This document shows positions 1 to 8,734 of a stretch of 64,000 nt of DNA, in pieces (positions within the stretch are counted from its first letter, which is position 1; every line of letters begins with the position of its first letter). The notes beneath the pieces are model-generated. The model did no database searches, had not been told where the DNA came from, and saw only the letters and a program-made list of their open reading frames with translations. Source of the DNA: Frateuria_A sp051900425 (GTDB taxonomy: Bacteria > Pseudomonadota > Gammaproteobacteria > Xanthomonadales > Rhodanobacteraceae); the NCBI RefSeq assembly GCF_051900425.1, contig NZ_JBHZGK010000011.1:1-64000 (forward strand), given 5' to 3'. The position numbers and the translations under genes were made by a program.

Positions 1-55
1 CGGCCTGCTTGAGGATCGAGACGATCTGCGTCTCGGTGAACTTCGACTTCTTCAT
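1..55 (-). mobile_element. IS3-family transposase OrfA, N-terminal fragment cut by the window edge
   Basis: Only the first 18 codons are in the window. Read on the minus strand they give MKKSKFTETQIVSILKQA, the usual beginning of the small helix-turn-helix OrfA of IS3-type elements, which binds the element ends and is fused to the OrfB integrase by frameshifting. The ATG at 53-55 follows a strong AGGAGG ribosome site (about 62-67). The element runs off the left edge, so its group, its second end and its integrity cannot be judged. The palindromic stretch GAAAGTAGAACTTTC just upstream probably lies in or near the terminal inverted repeat, but I could not define the exact end or a target duplication. 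Confidence 0.75.
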
Positions 56-267
56 GGAACCTCCTGGCTCGGGAACGATGCCAGAAAGTTCTACTTTCGA
101 GATGTCTGCCTAACGGGGGAGCTTACGGTTGCGAGGCCGCCGGCGACGCCAGTGATTGCCATGGCCTGAAAGACACCTGGCGGGTGCGCAGCCCGATGTC
201 GCAAGCGCAACACGCTTGCAGACGACCGGCGCACTGGCGGAGTGCCCCTCATCAAGCCCACGACCGA

Positions 268-1260
268 TCATTCCGTTGCGCTGGCCGGTGGTACGACGGG
301 TTTGACTGGCAGCAGCACCCTCACGCCATGCCCGCGCTCGCGGGGCATGCTCTGGACCGTCCCGCCCAGGTGCGAGGTGAGCAGTTGCACCAGGCGGGTG
401 CCCAGGCCGTCCTTCTTCGCTGGCGGGACGCCGACGCCGTCGTCTTCCACGCTAAGCACAACGCCTTCGGCGGAGGGTTGCAGGGTAATCTGCACGGTGC
501 CGCCCTGCCCGTCCGGGAAGGCGTACTTGAAGGCGTTGGTGACCAGTTCGTTGGCGATCAGGCCGATCGAGACGGCGACAGGGGCGTCCACGAACATCGG
601 TGTGGCCAGGACGCGGACGCGGATCGGGCGGACGTCACGCAGGAGTTCGGCCAGGCCGTGGCCGAGTGCGCGCAGGTAGGAGGCGACTTCCACCTCGCCA
701 TGCTTGCCGGATTTGCGAAGGCGCTCCTGCGCTTCGGCGATCACCCGGACACGGGCGACGGCCGACTCCAGGGCCTGGCGCGCGTGCGGATCGCTCTGGC
801 GCATGGCCTGCAGGCCCAGCACCGAGGCAATCATCATCAGGTCGTTGCGTGTGCGATGCGCCAGTTCATCCAGGAGCAACGAGGTTTCCGCCTCCGCGTC
901 CAGCAGCTTGCACACGGCCGAGCGCAGCGCGTCGATCACTACCGCGGTAGCTGCGCCGACCGCGACGAAAAGCACGAAGAACAACACTTCATCGGCAGCA
1001 GGCGAGCGGCGATGGAGCACCAGGCCGATGACCCCGTCGCCGAGCAAAGCGCTGAACAGGGTGGTGAACAGGCCGATGGGCCTGCCGAAGATGATCGACG
1101 CGAAAAACACGACCAGCAGGAACGGCAGATAGCGGTGCAGCGCCGGCGTGAAAAGTTGCTCCAGCCCCAGTACCGCCAGGACCAGCCCGAACGACACGAT
1201 GTAGCCCGCCACGGCGGGAGGCCGCTTCCTGGACAGCACTGCGACGATCAGTTTTTCCAT
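268..1260 (-). CDS. Membrane-bound sensor histidine kinase, HWE/HisKA_2 type
   Basis: A 330-residue kinase with a DUF4118-like N-terminal membrane region of three to four hydrophobic segments (residues 12-112), followed by a cytoplasmic HisKA_2/HWE kinase core. The phospho-acceptor motif is ELAHRTRND with His135. The N box is NELVTNAFKYAF (237-248) and a G box is DDGVG (273-277). Such kinases phosphorylate separate response regulators, but none is adjacent; the nearest are at 12856 and in the hybrid kinase just upstream on the same strand. A TTG at 1287 is an alternative start; the ATG at 1260 is preferred because neither has a clear ribosome site. The signal sensed is unknown. Confidence 0.85.
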   Translation of the reverse strand: MEKLIVAVLSRKRPPAVAGYIVSFGLVLAVLGLEQLFTPALHRYLPFLLVVFFASIIFGRPIGLFTTLFSALLGDGVIGLVLHRRSPAADEVLFFVLFVAVGAATAVVIDALRSAVCKLLDAEAETSLLLDELAHRTRNDLMMIASVLGLQAMRQSDPHARQALESAVARVRVIAEAQERLRKSGKHGEVEVASYLRALGHGLAELLRDVRPIRVRVLATPMFVDAPVAVSIGLIANELVTNAFKYAFPDGQGGTVQITLQPSAEGVVLSVEDDGVGVPPAKKDGLGTRLVQLLTSHLGGTVQSMPRERGHGVRVLLPVKPVVPPASATE

Positions 1261-1341
1261 GCGCCCGCACCCCCGCCGGGGATGCAAGACTTGTGACTTC
1301 GAAGTTAAGCGGGCGCCAAGGAAGCGTGACGCCTGCCGAAC

Positions 1342-3372
1342 CTAGGCAGCCCCGCCAGCCTGCGCCGTTCGCGTTTCCTTGGGATGCACGAGTTCTTCGA
1401 TGGCCACGGCGATATCCGCCTGGCGGAATGGCTTGCCCAGCCGCGCCAGGCCGCGGGTGCCCTCCGCGTGGCCGCTGTAACCGGTGATCAGCAGGACAGG
1501 CAGGTCAGGCCGGGAGATGTGCAGATGACGCGCCAGTTCAGCACCGTCCATGCGCGGCATCTTGTAGTCGGTCACCACCAGATCGACGCGAAGGCCTTCG
1601 CGCAACTTGTCCAGCGCCTCGCCCGCACCGCTGGCTTCGACCACCCCATGGCCCAGTTCGCGCAGCATGGCAGCGGTGCCGTCGCGCACGAGTTGCTCGT
1701 CGTCGACCAGCAGCACGTCCAGCGGGCGCCTTGGTACCGGGACGCGGCACTCGTCGGCGTCGCGCCGTTGCGCCAACGGGGTCGAGGCGGTGACCGGCAG
1801 CCACAGCTCCACGCGCGTGCCCACGCCAGGCGTGCTGTCGATCGCGAAGTGACCGCCGAGCTGGGCAGCCAGACCGTGCACCATGGACAGACCCAGGCCC
1901 GTCCCGCGGCCGGTTTCCTTGGTGGAAAAGAACGGTTCGATGGCCCGCGAGAGGGTTTCGCGGTCCATGCCCATGCCGGTGTCGGTCACGGCGACGCGGA
2001 CGTAGCCGGTGTCTGGAAGGTTCGGCGCCGGAGCCGAAACCATGCGTGCCAGCTCGATCGTCAGCGTACCGCCCCTGGGCATGGCATCGCGTGCGTTGAC
2101 GCAGAGATTGAGGATCGCCAGTTCCAGCTGATGGGGGTCGGCCAGCACCTGCGGCAGATCGGGGGGAAAGTCCGTGCGCAGGATGATCGTCGAACCGACG
2201 GAGCTCTTGATGAGGTCGCGCATGCCATCGAGCAATCCGGCCAGCTCGACGGCCTGGGTTTCCAGGCTTTGTCGCCGCGCGAATCCGAGCAGGCGCTGCA
2301 CCAGCAGCTTGGCGCGCTCGGCCGACTGCAGCGCGTTGGTGATGAGGCGGCCGGCACGCGCGTCGGCCTCGCCGAACCGGCGTTGCAGCATGTCGAGCGC
2401 GCCGGTGATCGGCATCAGCAGGTTGTTGAAGTCATGCGCCACGCCGCCGGTCAGTTGCCCAATGGTCTCGAGCTTCTGCGCCTCGTGCAGCTTGGCCATC
2501 GCATCTTCGCGGGCGGCGGCTTCCTCGATCACGCGTTGCTCGAGCGTGGCGGTCAGTTCGCGAAGCGATTGCTCGGTGGCGCGCTGGTCAGTTACGTCGG
2601 TATGCACGCCGACCCACTCGCGTATCTCCCCGCTGCGGTCGAACGTGGGAATGGCACGCACGCTGAAGGTGCGCCATGCGCCCTCGCGGGTGCGCAGGCG
2701 GTGCTCGCTCCTGAACATGCGGCGTGCTGCTCGTGCCTCCTGCCAGGCGGCAAGCGTCGGTTGCACGTCGTCCGGATGGAGCGCCTTGACCCAGCCGAAG
2801 CCCGCCGATTCGGCCGCGTCCTGCCCGGTCAGGCTTTCCCATCCGGGCTGCTCGCCCTCCATCTCGCCGTGCGCGTTGTTGGTCCACAACACGCCCTGTA
2901 CCGCCCGCACCGCCGCCCGGAAGCGCTGCTCGCTGTCGTGCAGTGCGGCCAGGCGCGCGCGGGCTTCGTATTGTCGCCTGCGCCCACGCAGGGCGGCCTG
3001 CCCCAGGCTTACCAGCGTGGTGGGGTGGAACGGCCGCTCCAGGAAGGTGACGTTGCCCAGCACCGCCAGCAGGCGGGCGGAGGCCGGGTTGCGCTCGATG
3101 CCGCCACGATGCGTGACCAGGATGAACGGAAAGTCGGACCACTCCGGCTGGCCTTCCAGCCAATCGCAGAGGGGGCGCAGGTCGGCCTCCCGCAGGCTTT
3201 CCTCGGTGACCAGCGCGAACCCGGCGCCGGCGTCCATGCCGGCCACCAGCCCACCAAGGGAAGAGGACACCAGGGAACGGATGCCCGCTTCCCCGAGGAT
3301 CGCGGCCGCGACATGGGCGTCGCGGCCATGGGGCGCCAGGATGAGGGCACGCTCGGAAAGATGTGGGATCAC
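1342..3372 (-). CDS. Hybrid sensor histidine kinase with N-terminal pseudo-receiver, PAS, kinase and receiver domains
   Basis: A 676-residue cytosolic hybrid kinase. Domains in order: a receiver-like fold (about 5-130) with no aspartate at the phospho-acceptor position; a PAS/PAC domain (about 150-260) ending in VGVHTDVTDQR; a coiled linker; HisKA with GGVAHDFNNLL (His313); HATPase_c with an N box around CVNARDAMP and GRGTGLGLSM; and a C-terminal receiver with LLVDDE and acceptor Asp602 in VVTDYKMP. It begins at GTG 3372, and GTGA overlaps the stop of the KaiC-like gene, so the two are translationally coupled. This pairing suggests that the KaiC-like ATPase and the kinase act in one pathway. 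The input signal is not evident. Confidence 0.88.
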   Translation of the reverse strand: MIPHLSERALILAPHGRDAHVAAAILGEAGIRSLVSSSLGGLVAGMDAGAGFALVTEESLREADLRPLCDWLEGQPEWSDFPFILVTHRGGIERNPASARLLAVLGNVTFLERPFHPTTLVSLGQAALRGRRRQYEARARLAALHDSEQRFRAAVRAVQGVLWTNNAHGEMEGEQPGWESLTGQDAAESAGFGWVKALHPDDVQPTLAAWQEARAARRMFRSEHRLRTREGAWRTFSVRAIPTFDRSGEIREWVGVHTDVTDQRATEQSLRELTATLEQRVIEEAAAREDAMAKLHEAQKLETIGQLTGGVAHDFNNLLMPITGALDMLQRRFGEADARAGRLITNALQSAERAKLLVQRLLGFARRQSLETQAVELAGLLDGMRDLIKSSVGSTIILRTDFPPDLPQVLADPHQLELAILNLCVNARDAMPRGGTLTIELARMVSAPAPNLPDTGYVRVAVTDTGMGMDRETLSRAIEPFFSTKETGRGTGLGLSMVHGLAAQLGGHFAIDSTPGVGTRVELWLPVTASTPLAQRRDADECRVPVPRRPLDVLLVDDEQLVRDGTAAMLRELGHGVVEASGAGEALDKLREGLRVDLVVTDYKMPRMDGAELARHLHISRPDLPVLLITGYSGHAEGTRGLARLGKPFRQADIAVAIEELVHPKETRTAQAGGAA

Positions 3373-4856
3373 GCGCGGTCCGGCAGCAGGCGGCTTTCGG
3401 CATCGCCCGGGGCGATGCTCGGGATACCACGCAGAACGCCCTGGAACTGCACCAGCGGCTCGCCCAGCAAGAAGCCGCCGCGGCCGATCTGGTACTCGCG
3501 GATGGTGTCCTCGTGTGCGCTGGCGCGCTTTTTCACCACGGAGATCGCACGACGCACGCGGCCCTGGGCTTCGAAGTAGCGAAGCAGGATAACCGTGTCC
3601 GCCAGGTAGGTGACGTCAACGGGCGTCTTCATATCCCCGACCAGCCCGTGCTGGGCGACGGTGAGGTAGGTCGTGACGCCGCGCCGGTTGAGGAACTGCA
3701 GCAGTTCGTGGATGTGCAGCACCAGCGCCTGCTCCTCGGGCATCGCCGCCTGGTAGCCGTTGAGGCTGTCGATCGCCACCGTTTGCACGCCCTGCTCGAC
3801 CAGTTCGCGGACACGGGCGGAAAACTCGCCGGGGGTCATCTGGGCCGCATCCACCTGCTCGATCACCAGCCCGCCGCCGTCGACCATGCCCTGGATGTCG
3901 ATGCCCACGCCCAGCGCGCGCTGGAGGAACAGCGCCCGCTCCTCGTCGAAGATGAAGATCGCGGCGCGCTCGCCACGCTCCACCGCCTTGGCGAGGAAGG
4001 TCAGCACCATCAGCGACTTGCCGGTACCGGCCGGACCCAGCACCAGCACGCTGGAACCCCGCTCGATGCCACCGCCGAGCAGCGCGCTGAACTGGGGCGA
4101 GGGACAGGGCAGCTGGTCGCGCACGAAGTCCTCGCCATGCTCGCCTGCCACCAGGCGTGGATACACTTGCAGCCCGCCGCGGCGGATCACGAAATCGTGG
4201 TAGCCGCCGCGGTACTGCCGGCCCCGGTACTTGAGCACGCGCATGCGCCGGCGCTCGGCACCGTAGTCGGGCGACAGCTCTTCCAGGCGGATCACGCCGT
4301 GGGCGACGCTGTGCACGGTCCGGTCGGTGGTGTCGCTGGTCAGGTCGTCAAGCATCAGCACGGTGGCCCGCGACTGCGCGAAGTAGTGCTTCAGCGAAAG
4401 CACCTGGCGGCGGTAGCGCAGCGAGCCCTGCGCAAGCAGGCGGATCTCGGCCAGGCTGTCGAGCACCACCCGGTCGGGGCGGATCTGCTCGAACGCCCGG
4501 AAAATGCGACTGGTGGTCTCGCCCAGTTCGAGATCGGAGGAATACAGCAGGCTCTGCTGCTGCGCCTCGTCGAGAAGATTCTCCGGCGGCACCAGCTCGA
4601 AGATCTCCACCCCGTCGAGCGACCATCCGTGCGAAGCGGCGGTGTTGCGCAGCTCGTCTTCGGTTTCGGACATGGTCACGTAGAGCGCGCGTTCCCCGGC
4701 GGCCCGTCCGGCCAGCAGGAACTGCAGGCCGAGGGTGGTCTTGCCCGTGCCCGGGCTGCCTTCCAGCAGAAACAGGCAGCCCTTGGTCAGGCCGCCGCTG
4801 AGTACATCGTCCAGTCCGGCCACGCCTACGGAGGCTTGTTCGGTCATTCTGTTCAA
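3369..4856 (-). CDS. Double-domain KaiC/RadA-like ATPase
   Basis: A 495-residue protein with two RecA/KaiC-fold ATPase halves. The first Walker A is GSPGTGKTT (33-41), followed by SETEDE (63-68) and a Walker B at VVLDSLAE (130-137). The second Walker A is GPAGTGKS (274-281), with a later Walker B at TVAIDSLNG. This is the non-cyanobacterial KaiC-like family found next to histidine kinases; no kaiA or kaiB lies nearby, so clock function should not be assumed. The start is odd: the ribosome site AAGGTG is spaced 5 bases from TTG 4856 but 14 from ATG 4847, which favours TTG. The gene is coupled to the hybrid kinase downstream. Confidence 0.88.
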   Translation of the reverse strand: MNRMTEQASVGVAGLDDVLSGGLTKGCLFLLEGSPGTGKTTLGLQFLLAGRAAGERALYVTMSETEDELRNTAASHGWSLDGVEIFELVPPENLLDEAQQQSLLYSSDLELGETTSRIFRAFEQIRPDRVVLDSLAEIRLLAQGSLRYRRQVLSLKHYFAQSRATVLMLDDLTSDTTDRTVHSVAHGVIRLEELSPDYGAERRRMRVLKYRGRQYRGGYHDFVIRRGGLQVYPRLVAGEHGEDFVRDQLPCPSPQFSALLGGGIERGSSVLVLGPAGTGKSLMVLTFLAKAVERGERAAIFIFDEERALFLQRALGVGIDIQGMVDGGGLVIEQVDAAQMTPGEFSARVRELVEQGVQTVAIDSLNGYQAAMPEEQALVLHIHELLQFLNRRGVTTYLTVAQHGLVGDMKTPVDVTYLADTVILLRYFEAQGRVRRAISVVKKRASAHEDTIREYQIGRGGFLLGEPLVQFQGVLRGIPSIAPGDAESRLLPDRA

Positions 4857-5115
4857 ATGGTCACCTTGTCGCTCGGAGTTCGCGTCAAGCGCGCGTTGAT
4901 ATCACACACGCCCGTAAAGCGGCGCGACGGGCTGAACGCAAGCACCCCCCGGTTCATCTACGGACGTGCCCATGCCCCGCTGCACGCCATCCAGCAGGCG
5001 ATTATCCCGCACGGCACCCCCGCTGTCCCGGCCCGGGGCCCGTGCCCTGAACACGTCACCAACGCGCCCGGCGGTGTATCCCTATTTGCCTGGACCAGCC
5101 AGCCGCGGAGGACCG
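4857..5115. other. Divergent intergenic region between KaiC-like gene and CoA transferase
   Basis: About 260 bases that must contain promoters for both outward-facing genes. I see the ribosome site CGGAGGA (5105-5111) before the CoA transferase and AAGGTG on the minus strand before the KaiC-like gene. No clear operator, terminator or small gene was recognised. Confidence 0.4.
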
Positions 5116-6636
5116 ATGAGCGACGGGAGCCGGATCGAATGTGCCAGGCTGCGCGCCAAGGTGATGGGCGCCGCCGAGGCGGCCCGGTTCATTGCACCCG
5201 GCAGCACCGTGGGCATGAGCGGCTTTACCGGTTCGGGCTACCCCAAGGCCGTGCCGATGGCGCTGGCCGCGCGGATCGAGGCCGAGCACGCGGCCGGGCG
5301 GCCGTTCCGCGTGCGGGTGTGGACCGGCGCCTCGACCGGGCCGGAGCTCGATGGCGCGCTGGCCCGGGCCGAGGGCATCGAGTTCCGCCTGCCCTACAAC
5401 TCCGATCCGCTGGTACGCGAGCAGATCAACGCCGGGCGGATGGAGTACTTCGACCTGCACCTGAGCCAGGTCGCGCCGATGGCGTGGCAGGGTTTCCTGG
5501 GAACGCTGGACACGGCGGTGATCGAGGTCAGTGGCATCACGGCCGATGGCGCATTGGTGCCCTCCTCCTCGGTCGGCAACAACAAGACCTGGATCGACCA
5601 GGCGCGCCAGGTGATCGTGGAGGTCAACCGCTGGCAGAGCGCAGCGCTCGATGGCATGCACGACATCTACTACGGCACCGCGCTGCCACCCAACCGCGTG
5701 CCGATCCCGATCTTGCGTCCCGGCGACCGCATCGGCCAACCCTACCTGCGCTGCGATCCGGACAAGGTGGTCGCGGTGGTGCAAACCGATGCACCCGACC
5801 GCAACCTGCCGTTCAGGGCGCCGGATGCGGCCGCCCGCGCGATCGCCGGCCACCTGCTCGAGTTCCTGCGCAACGAGGTGAAGGTCGGGCGGCTGCCGGC
5901 AGCATTGCTGCCGATCCAGTCGGGTGTGGGCAACATCCCCAACGCGGTACTCGGCGGCCTGGTCGACAGTCCGTTCGAGCGCATGAATGCCTACACCGAG
6001 GTGATCCAGGACGGCATGCTCGACCTGCTGGCGGCCGGCCGGCTGGGCGTCATCTCGGCAACCGGCTTCTCGCTCAGCCCCGAGGCGGCAGCCGCTTTCA
6101 ACGCCGACGTGGCGCGCTATCGGGAGCGCATCCTGTTGCGGCCGCAGGAGATCAGCAACCATCCGGAAGTGATCCGCCGGCTCGGCTGCCTGGCGATGAA
6201 CGGGATGATCGAGGCGGACATCTACGGCGCAGTCAATTCGACCCACGTGATGGGCTCGCGCATCCAGAACGGCATCGGCGGTTCGGGCGACTTCGCGCGC
6301 AACGCCTACATCTCGATCTTCATGACGCCCTCGACGGCCAAGGACGGGCGGATCTCCGCGATCGTGCCGCAGGCCAGCCACGTCGACCACATCCCGCAGG
6401 ACGTGCAGGTGATCGTCACCGAGCAGGGCCTGGCCGACCTGCGCGGCTTGTCGCCCAAGCAGCGGGCGCGCTCGATCATCGACAAGTGCGCACATCCGGA
6501 TTACCGCCCGGCCCTGGCCGATTATTTCGAGCGGGCCCGGGCGCACTCGTACGGGCAGCAATCGCCGTCGCTGCTGACCGAGGCGCTGTCCTGGCACCAG
6601 CGCTATATCGATACCGGGACGATGCGCCTGCCGTAG
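5116..6636 (+). CDS. Succinyl-CoA:CoA transferase, acetyl-CoA hydrolase/transferase family
   Basis: A 506-residue class I CoA transferase of the YgfH/AarC/ScpC group, which moves CoA between succinyl-CoA and short-chain acids such as acetate or propionate. Family landmarks include the early GMSGFTGSGYPK segment, YTEVIQDGMLDLL (where the catalytic glutamate of the family probably lies), GSGDFARNAYISIFMTPS, VTEQGLADLRGL, and the C-terminal RARSIIDKCAHPDYRPAL typical of the succinate-using subgroup. The ATG at 5116 is preceded by CGGAGGA; the open frame extends upstream to 4966 but without a good ribosome site. The acceptor acid cannot be told from sequence. It appears monocistronic or co-transcribed with the reductase that follows. 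Confidence 0.85.
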   Translation: MSDGSRIECARLRAKVMGAAEAARFIAPGSTVGMSGFTGSGYPKAVPMALAARIEAEHAAGRPFRVRVWTGASTGPELDGALARAEGIEFRLPYNSDPLVREQINAGRMEYFDLHLSQVAPMAWQGFLGTLDTAVIEVSGITADGALVPSSSVGNNKTWIDQARQVIVEVNRWQSAALDGMHDIYYGTALPPNRVPIPILRPGDRIGQPYLRCDPDKVVAVVQTDAPDRNLPFRAPDAAARAIAGHLLEFLRNEVKVGRLPAALLPIQSGVGNIPNAVLGGLVDSPFERMNAYTEVIQDGMLDLLAAGRLGVISATGFSLSPEAAAAFNADVARYRERILLRPQEISNHPEVIRRLGCLAMNGMIEADIYGAVNSTHVMGSRIQNGIGGSGDFARNAYISIFMTPSTAKDGRISAIVPQASHVDHIPQDVQVIVTEQGLADLRGLSPKQRARSIIDKCAHPDYRPALADYFERARAHSYGQQSPSLLTEALSWHQRYIDTGTMRLP

Positions 6637-6748
6637 GATCGGCCCAAGCCCATCCTCTGCCTGCCATGGCCGGCGCGTGCGCTGCTGCACGCGGGCGCCA
6701 CGGCGACTGTCCGAAGCTGGGCGACCCCACTCAACGCGCGGGCCCGCC

Positions 6749-7783
6749 ATGCCATCCCCTGCTTCCGTCAACCGCCAGATCACGCTCGCCTCGCGCCCGG
6801 TCGGCGCGCCGACCCCGGCCAACTTCGACCTGACCGAGCGGCCGGTGCCCGAACCCGGAGAGGGCGAGCTGCTGCTGCGCAATCTTTACCTCTCGCTCGA
6901 TCCCTACATGCGCGGGCGCATGAGCGATGCCGAGTCGTATGCCGCGCCGATGGCGGTGGGCGACGTGATGGTCGGTGGCACCGTTGCGCGGGTGCTGGCG
7001 TCCCGGCACCCGGACTGGCAGGCCGGCGACCTCGTGCTCGCCTACGGCGGTTGGCAGGACTACGCCCTTTCCGATGGCCGGGGGCTGAGCCGGCTGGACC
7101 CCGGCATGGCGCAGCCCTCGCTGGCGCTCGGCGTGCTGGGCATGCCGGGGTTCACCGCTTACATGGGACTGCTGGACATCGGCCAGCCGAAGCCGGGCGA
7201 GACCGTGGTGGTGGCCGCGGCCAGCGGCGCGGTGGGCTCGGTGGTCGGCCAGATTGCCAGGCTCAAGGGGTGCCGCGTCGTGGGCATCGCCGGCGGCAAC
7301 GAGAAATGCGGGTACGTGGTGGACGAACTGGGCTTCGACGCCTGCGCCGACCACCGCGCGAAGGATTTTCCCCAGCAACTGGAAGCGGCCTGCCGGCAAG
7401 GCATCGACGTGTACTTCGAAAACGTCGGCGGCGCCGTGTTCGACGCCGTGCTGCCGTTGCTCAACACCAGGGCCCGCGTGCCGCTGTGCGGACTGATCGC
7501 CCAGTACAACGACACCAGGTTGCCGCCCGGGCCCGATCGCCTGGGTCTGCTCATGCGCACGCTGCTCACCAAGCGCATCAGGATGCAGGGTTTCATCATC
7601 TTCGATGACTACGGCCCGCGCTTCGGGGAGTTCCTGGCGGCGATGGGCGAGTGGGTCCGGCAGGGAAAGATCCGGTATCGGGAGGATGTCGTCGACGGTC
7701 TGGAGAGCGCGCCGCAGGCGTTCATCGGCATGCTCGAGGGGCGAAACTTCGGCAAGCTGGTGGTGCGTATCGCGGACGACTAG
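6749..7783 (+). CDS. NADP-dependent oxidoreductase, zinc-free MDR family (CurA-like)
   Basis: A 344-residue medium-chain reductase of the leukotriene B4 dehydrogenase/curcumin reductase group, which reduces alpha,beta-unsaturated carbonyls with NADPH. It shows the N-terminal SLDPYMRGRM segment typical of the group, a Rossmann fold starting at ETVVVAAASGAVGSVVGQIA, VGIAGGNEKC, and FENVGGAVFDAVLPLLN; the zinc-binding cysteines of alcohol dehydrogenases are absent. The ATG at 6749 fits the family's beginning better than upstream codons. Its stop overlaps the convergent CPBP-like gene by 4 bases. The natural substrate is unknown. Confidence 0.88.
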   Translation: MPSPASVNRQITLASRPVGAPTPANFDLTERPVPEPGEGELLLRNLYLSLDPYMRGRMSDAESYAAPMAVGDVMVGGTVARVLASRHPDWQAGDLVLAYGGWQDYALSDGRGLSRLDPGMAQPSLALGVLGMPGFTAYMGLLDIGQPKPGETVVVAAASGAVGSVVGQIARLKGCRVVGIAGGNEKCGYVVDELGFDACADHRAKDFPQQLEAACRQGIDVYFENVGGAVFDAVLPLLNTRARVPLCGLIAQYNDTRLPPGPDRLGLLMRTLLTKRIRMQGFIIFDDYGPRFGEFLAAMGEWVRQGKIRYREDVVDGLESAPQAFIGMLEGRNFGKLVVRIADD

Positions 7784-8595
7784 CGCTCGCGCGAGCCGCC
7801 GTCGCTCACCCCAGCCCGCTCCGGAAAAGCGAGGGAGCGGCCCGGTACCCACCGCGTGGCCAGGACGACCAGCGGGAACATCAGCGCGGTCACCGCCAGA
7901 GCGGCGTAATCGAAGCGCGCGCCATCGATGACGTGCTCCAGGCGCGGCGCGCCCTGGCCGTCGAAGCCCGCGACCAGCCGGTAGCAGACATTGCCGCCCC
8001 AATGGATGCCTATGCTCATCCACAGCGTGCCGGTCCTGACCACGCTCCAGGCCAGCGAGAGGCCGAGGATGGCGGAGAACAGCAGGTTCCCCGGGTCGAT
8101 GCCCTCGTTCCAGGAGTCGTCGAGCGCGTAGACCAGCACCGTCAACGGGACATACCAGCGCAGCAGCCCGAAGCGCCGGCAGAAGGCCAGGCCGTAGCCG
8201 CGGATCATCAGATCATTGATGGCCGATGCCAGGAACATGGCGAACAGCGCCTTGCCCAGCAACGGCAACGCGAATGCGGTATCGCGCCAGCCGGCAAGCT
8301 CGAACTTGCCCATCGCGAGGAACACGAGGTTCTTCAACGCCCAGATGCCAAAGCCGATGGCGAAGCCGGTCCACAGGCAGCGCGACCAGCCGGCCGGCCG
8401 ATCCAGGCCAAGCGACGCCATGCGCTCGACCCCAAGGGCAACGCGGCACACGACGAAGACGAGCAGGAAAAAACCGGCCACGTAGGCCAACCACACCGGT
8501 ACCGCCACGCCGACAAGCCGCGGCACCAGGTTGACGTAAAGGTCGAGCACGGCGAAGCCGAGCAACCACGCGAGGATGGAGACAGGCCGATTCAT
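7780..8595 (-). CDS. CPBP-family (CAAX protease-like) membrane protein lacking catalytic residues
   Basis: A 271-residue integral membrane protein with about seven to eight hydrophobic segments, laid out like CPBP intramembrane proteases. The usual first motif EExxxR appears as INDLMIRG (126-133), so Asn-Asp replaces the two glutamates. The second-motif region YALDDSWNEG lacks the histidine. The third motif keeps GIHWGGN (His198). It is therefore probably not an active protease, and its role is unknown. The C-terminal tail is encoded by DNA that resembles a decayed copy of the CTCACCCCAGCCC repeat (about 7805-7838). The gene converges on and overlaps the reductase by 4 bases. Confidence 0.65.
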   Translation of the reverse strand: MNRPVSILAWLLGFAVLDLYVNLVPRLVGVAVPVWLAYVAGFFLLVFVVCRVALGVERMASLGLDRPAGWSRCLWTGFAIGFGIWALKNLVFLAMGKFELAGWRDTAFALPLLGKALFAMFLASAINDLMIRGYGLAFCRRFGLLRWYVPLTVLVYALDDSWNEGIDPGNLLFSAILGLSLAWSVVRTGTLWMSIGIHWGGNVCYRLVAGFDGQGAPRLEHVIDGARFDYAALAVTALMFPLVVLATRWVPGRSLAFPERAGVSDGGSRER

Positions 8596-8734
8596 CGATT
8601 CCCCCGGATGCCGCCTCCACGGCGGCGCTGCATGGTAATACGGCCGTCGTGCGGAGCCGAGGGCGACGGCCGCATCACGAACACGGCCACAAGCTCGGAC
8701 CGCATCCGCGACCTCCCTCGACAAGGACACGCCC

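Noticed and set aside
1384..3579. Long plus-strand ORF of 731 codons opposite the hybrid kinase
   Set aside because: It is the antisense shadow of a kinase with all its motifs on the minus strand; composition (His/Gln/Ala/Gly runs) is typical of GC-rich antisense frames.
3363..6833. A 1156-codon plus-strand ORF
   Set aside because: It covers the antisense of the KaiC-like gene and another frame of the CoA transferase. No family similarity, low-complexity composition.
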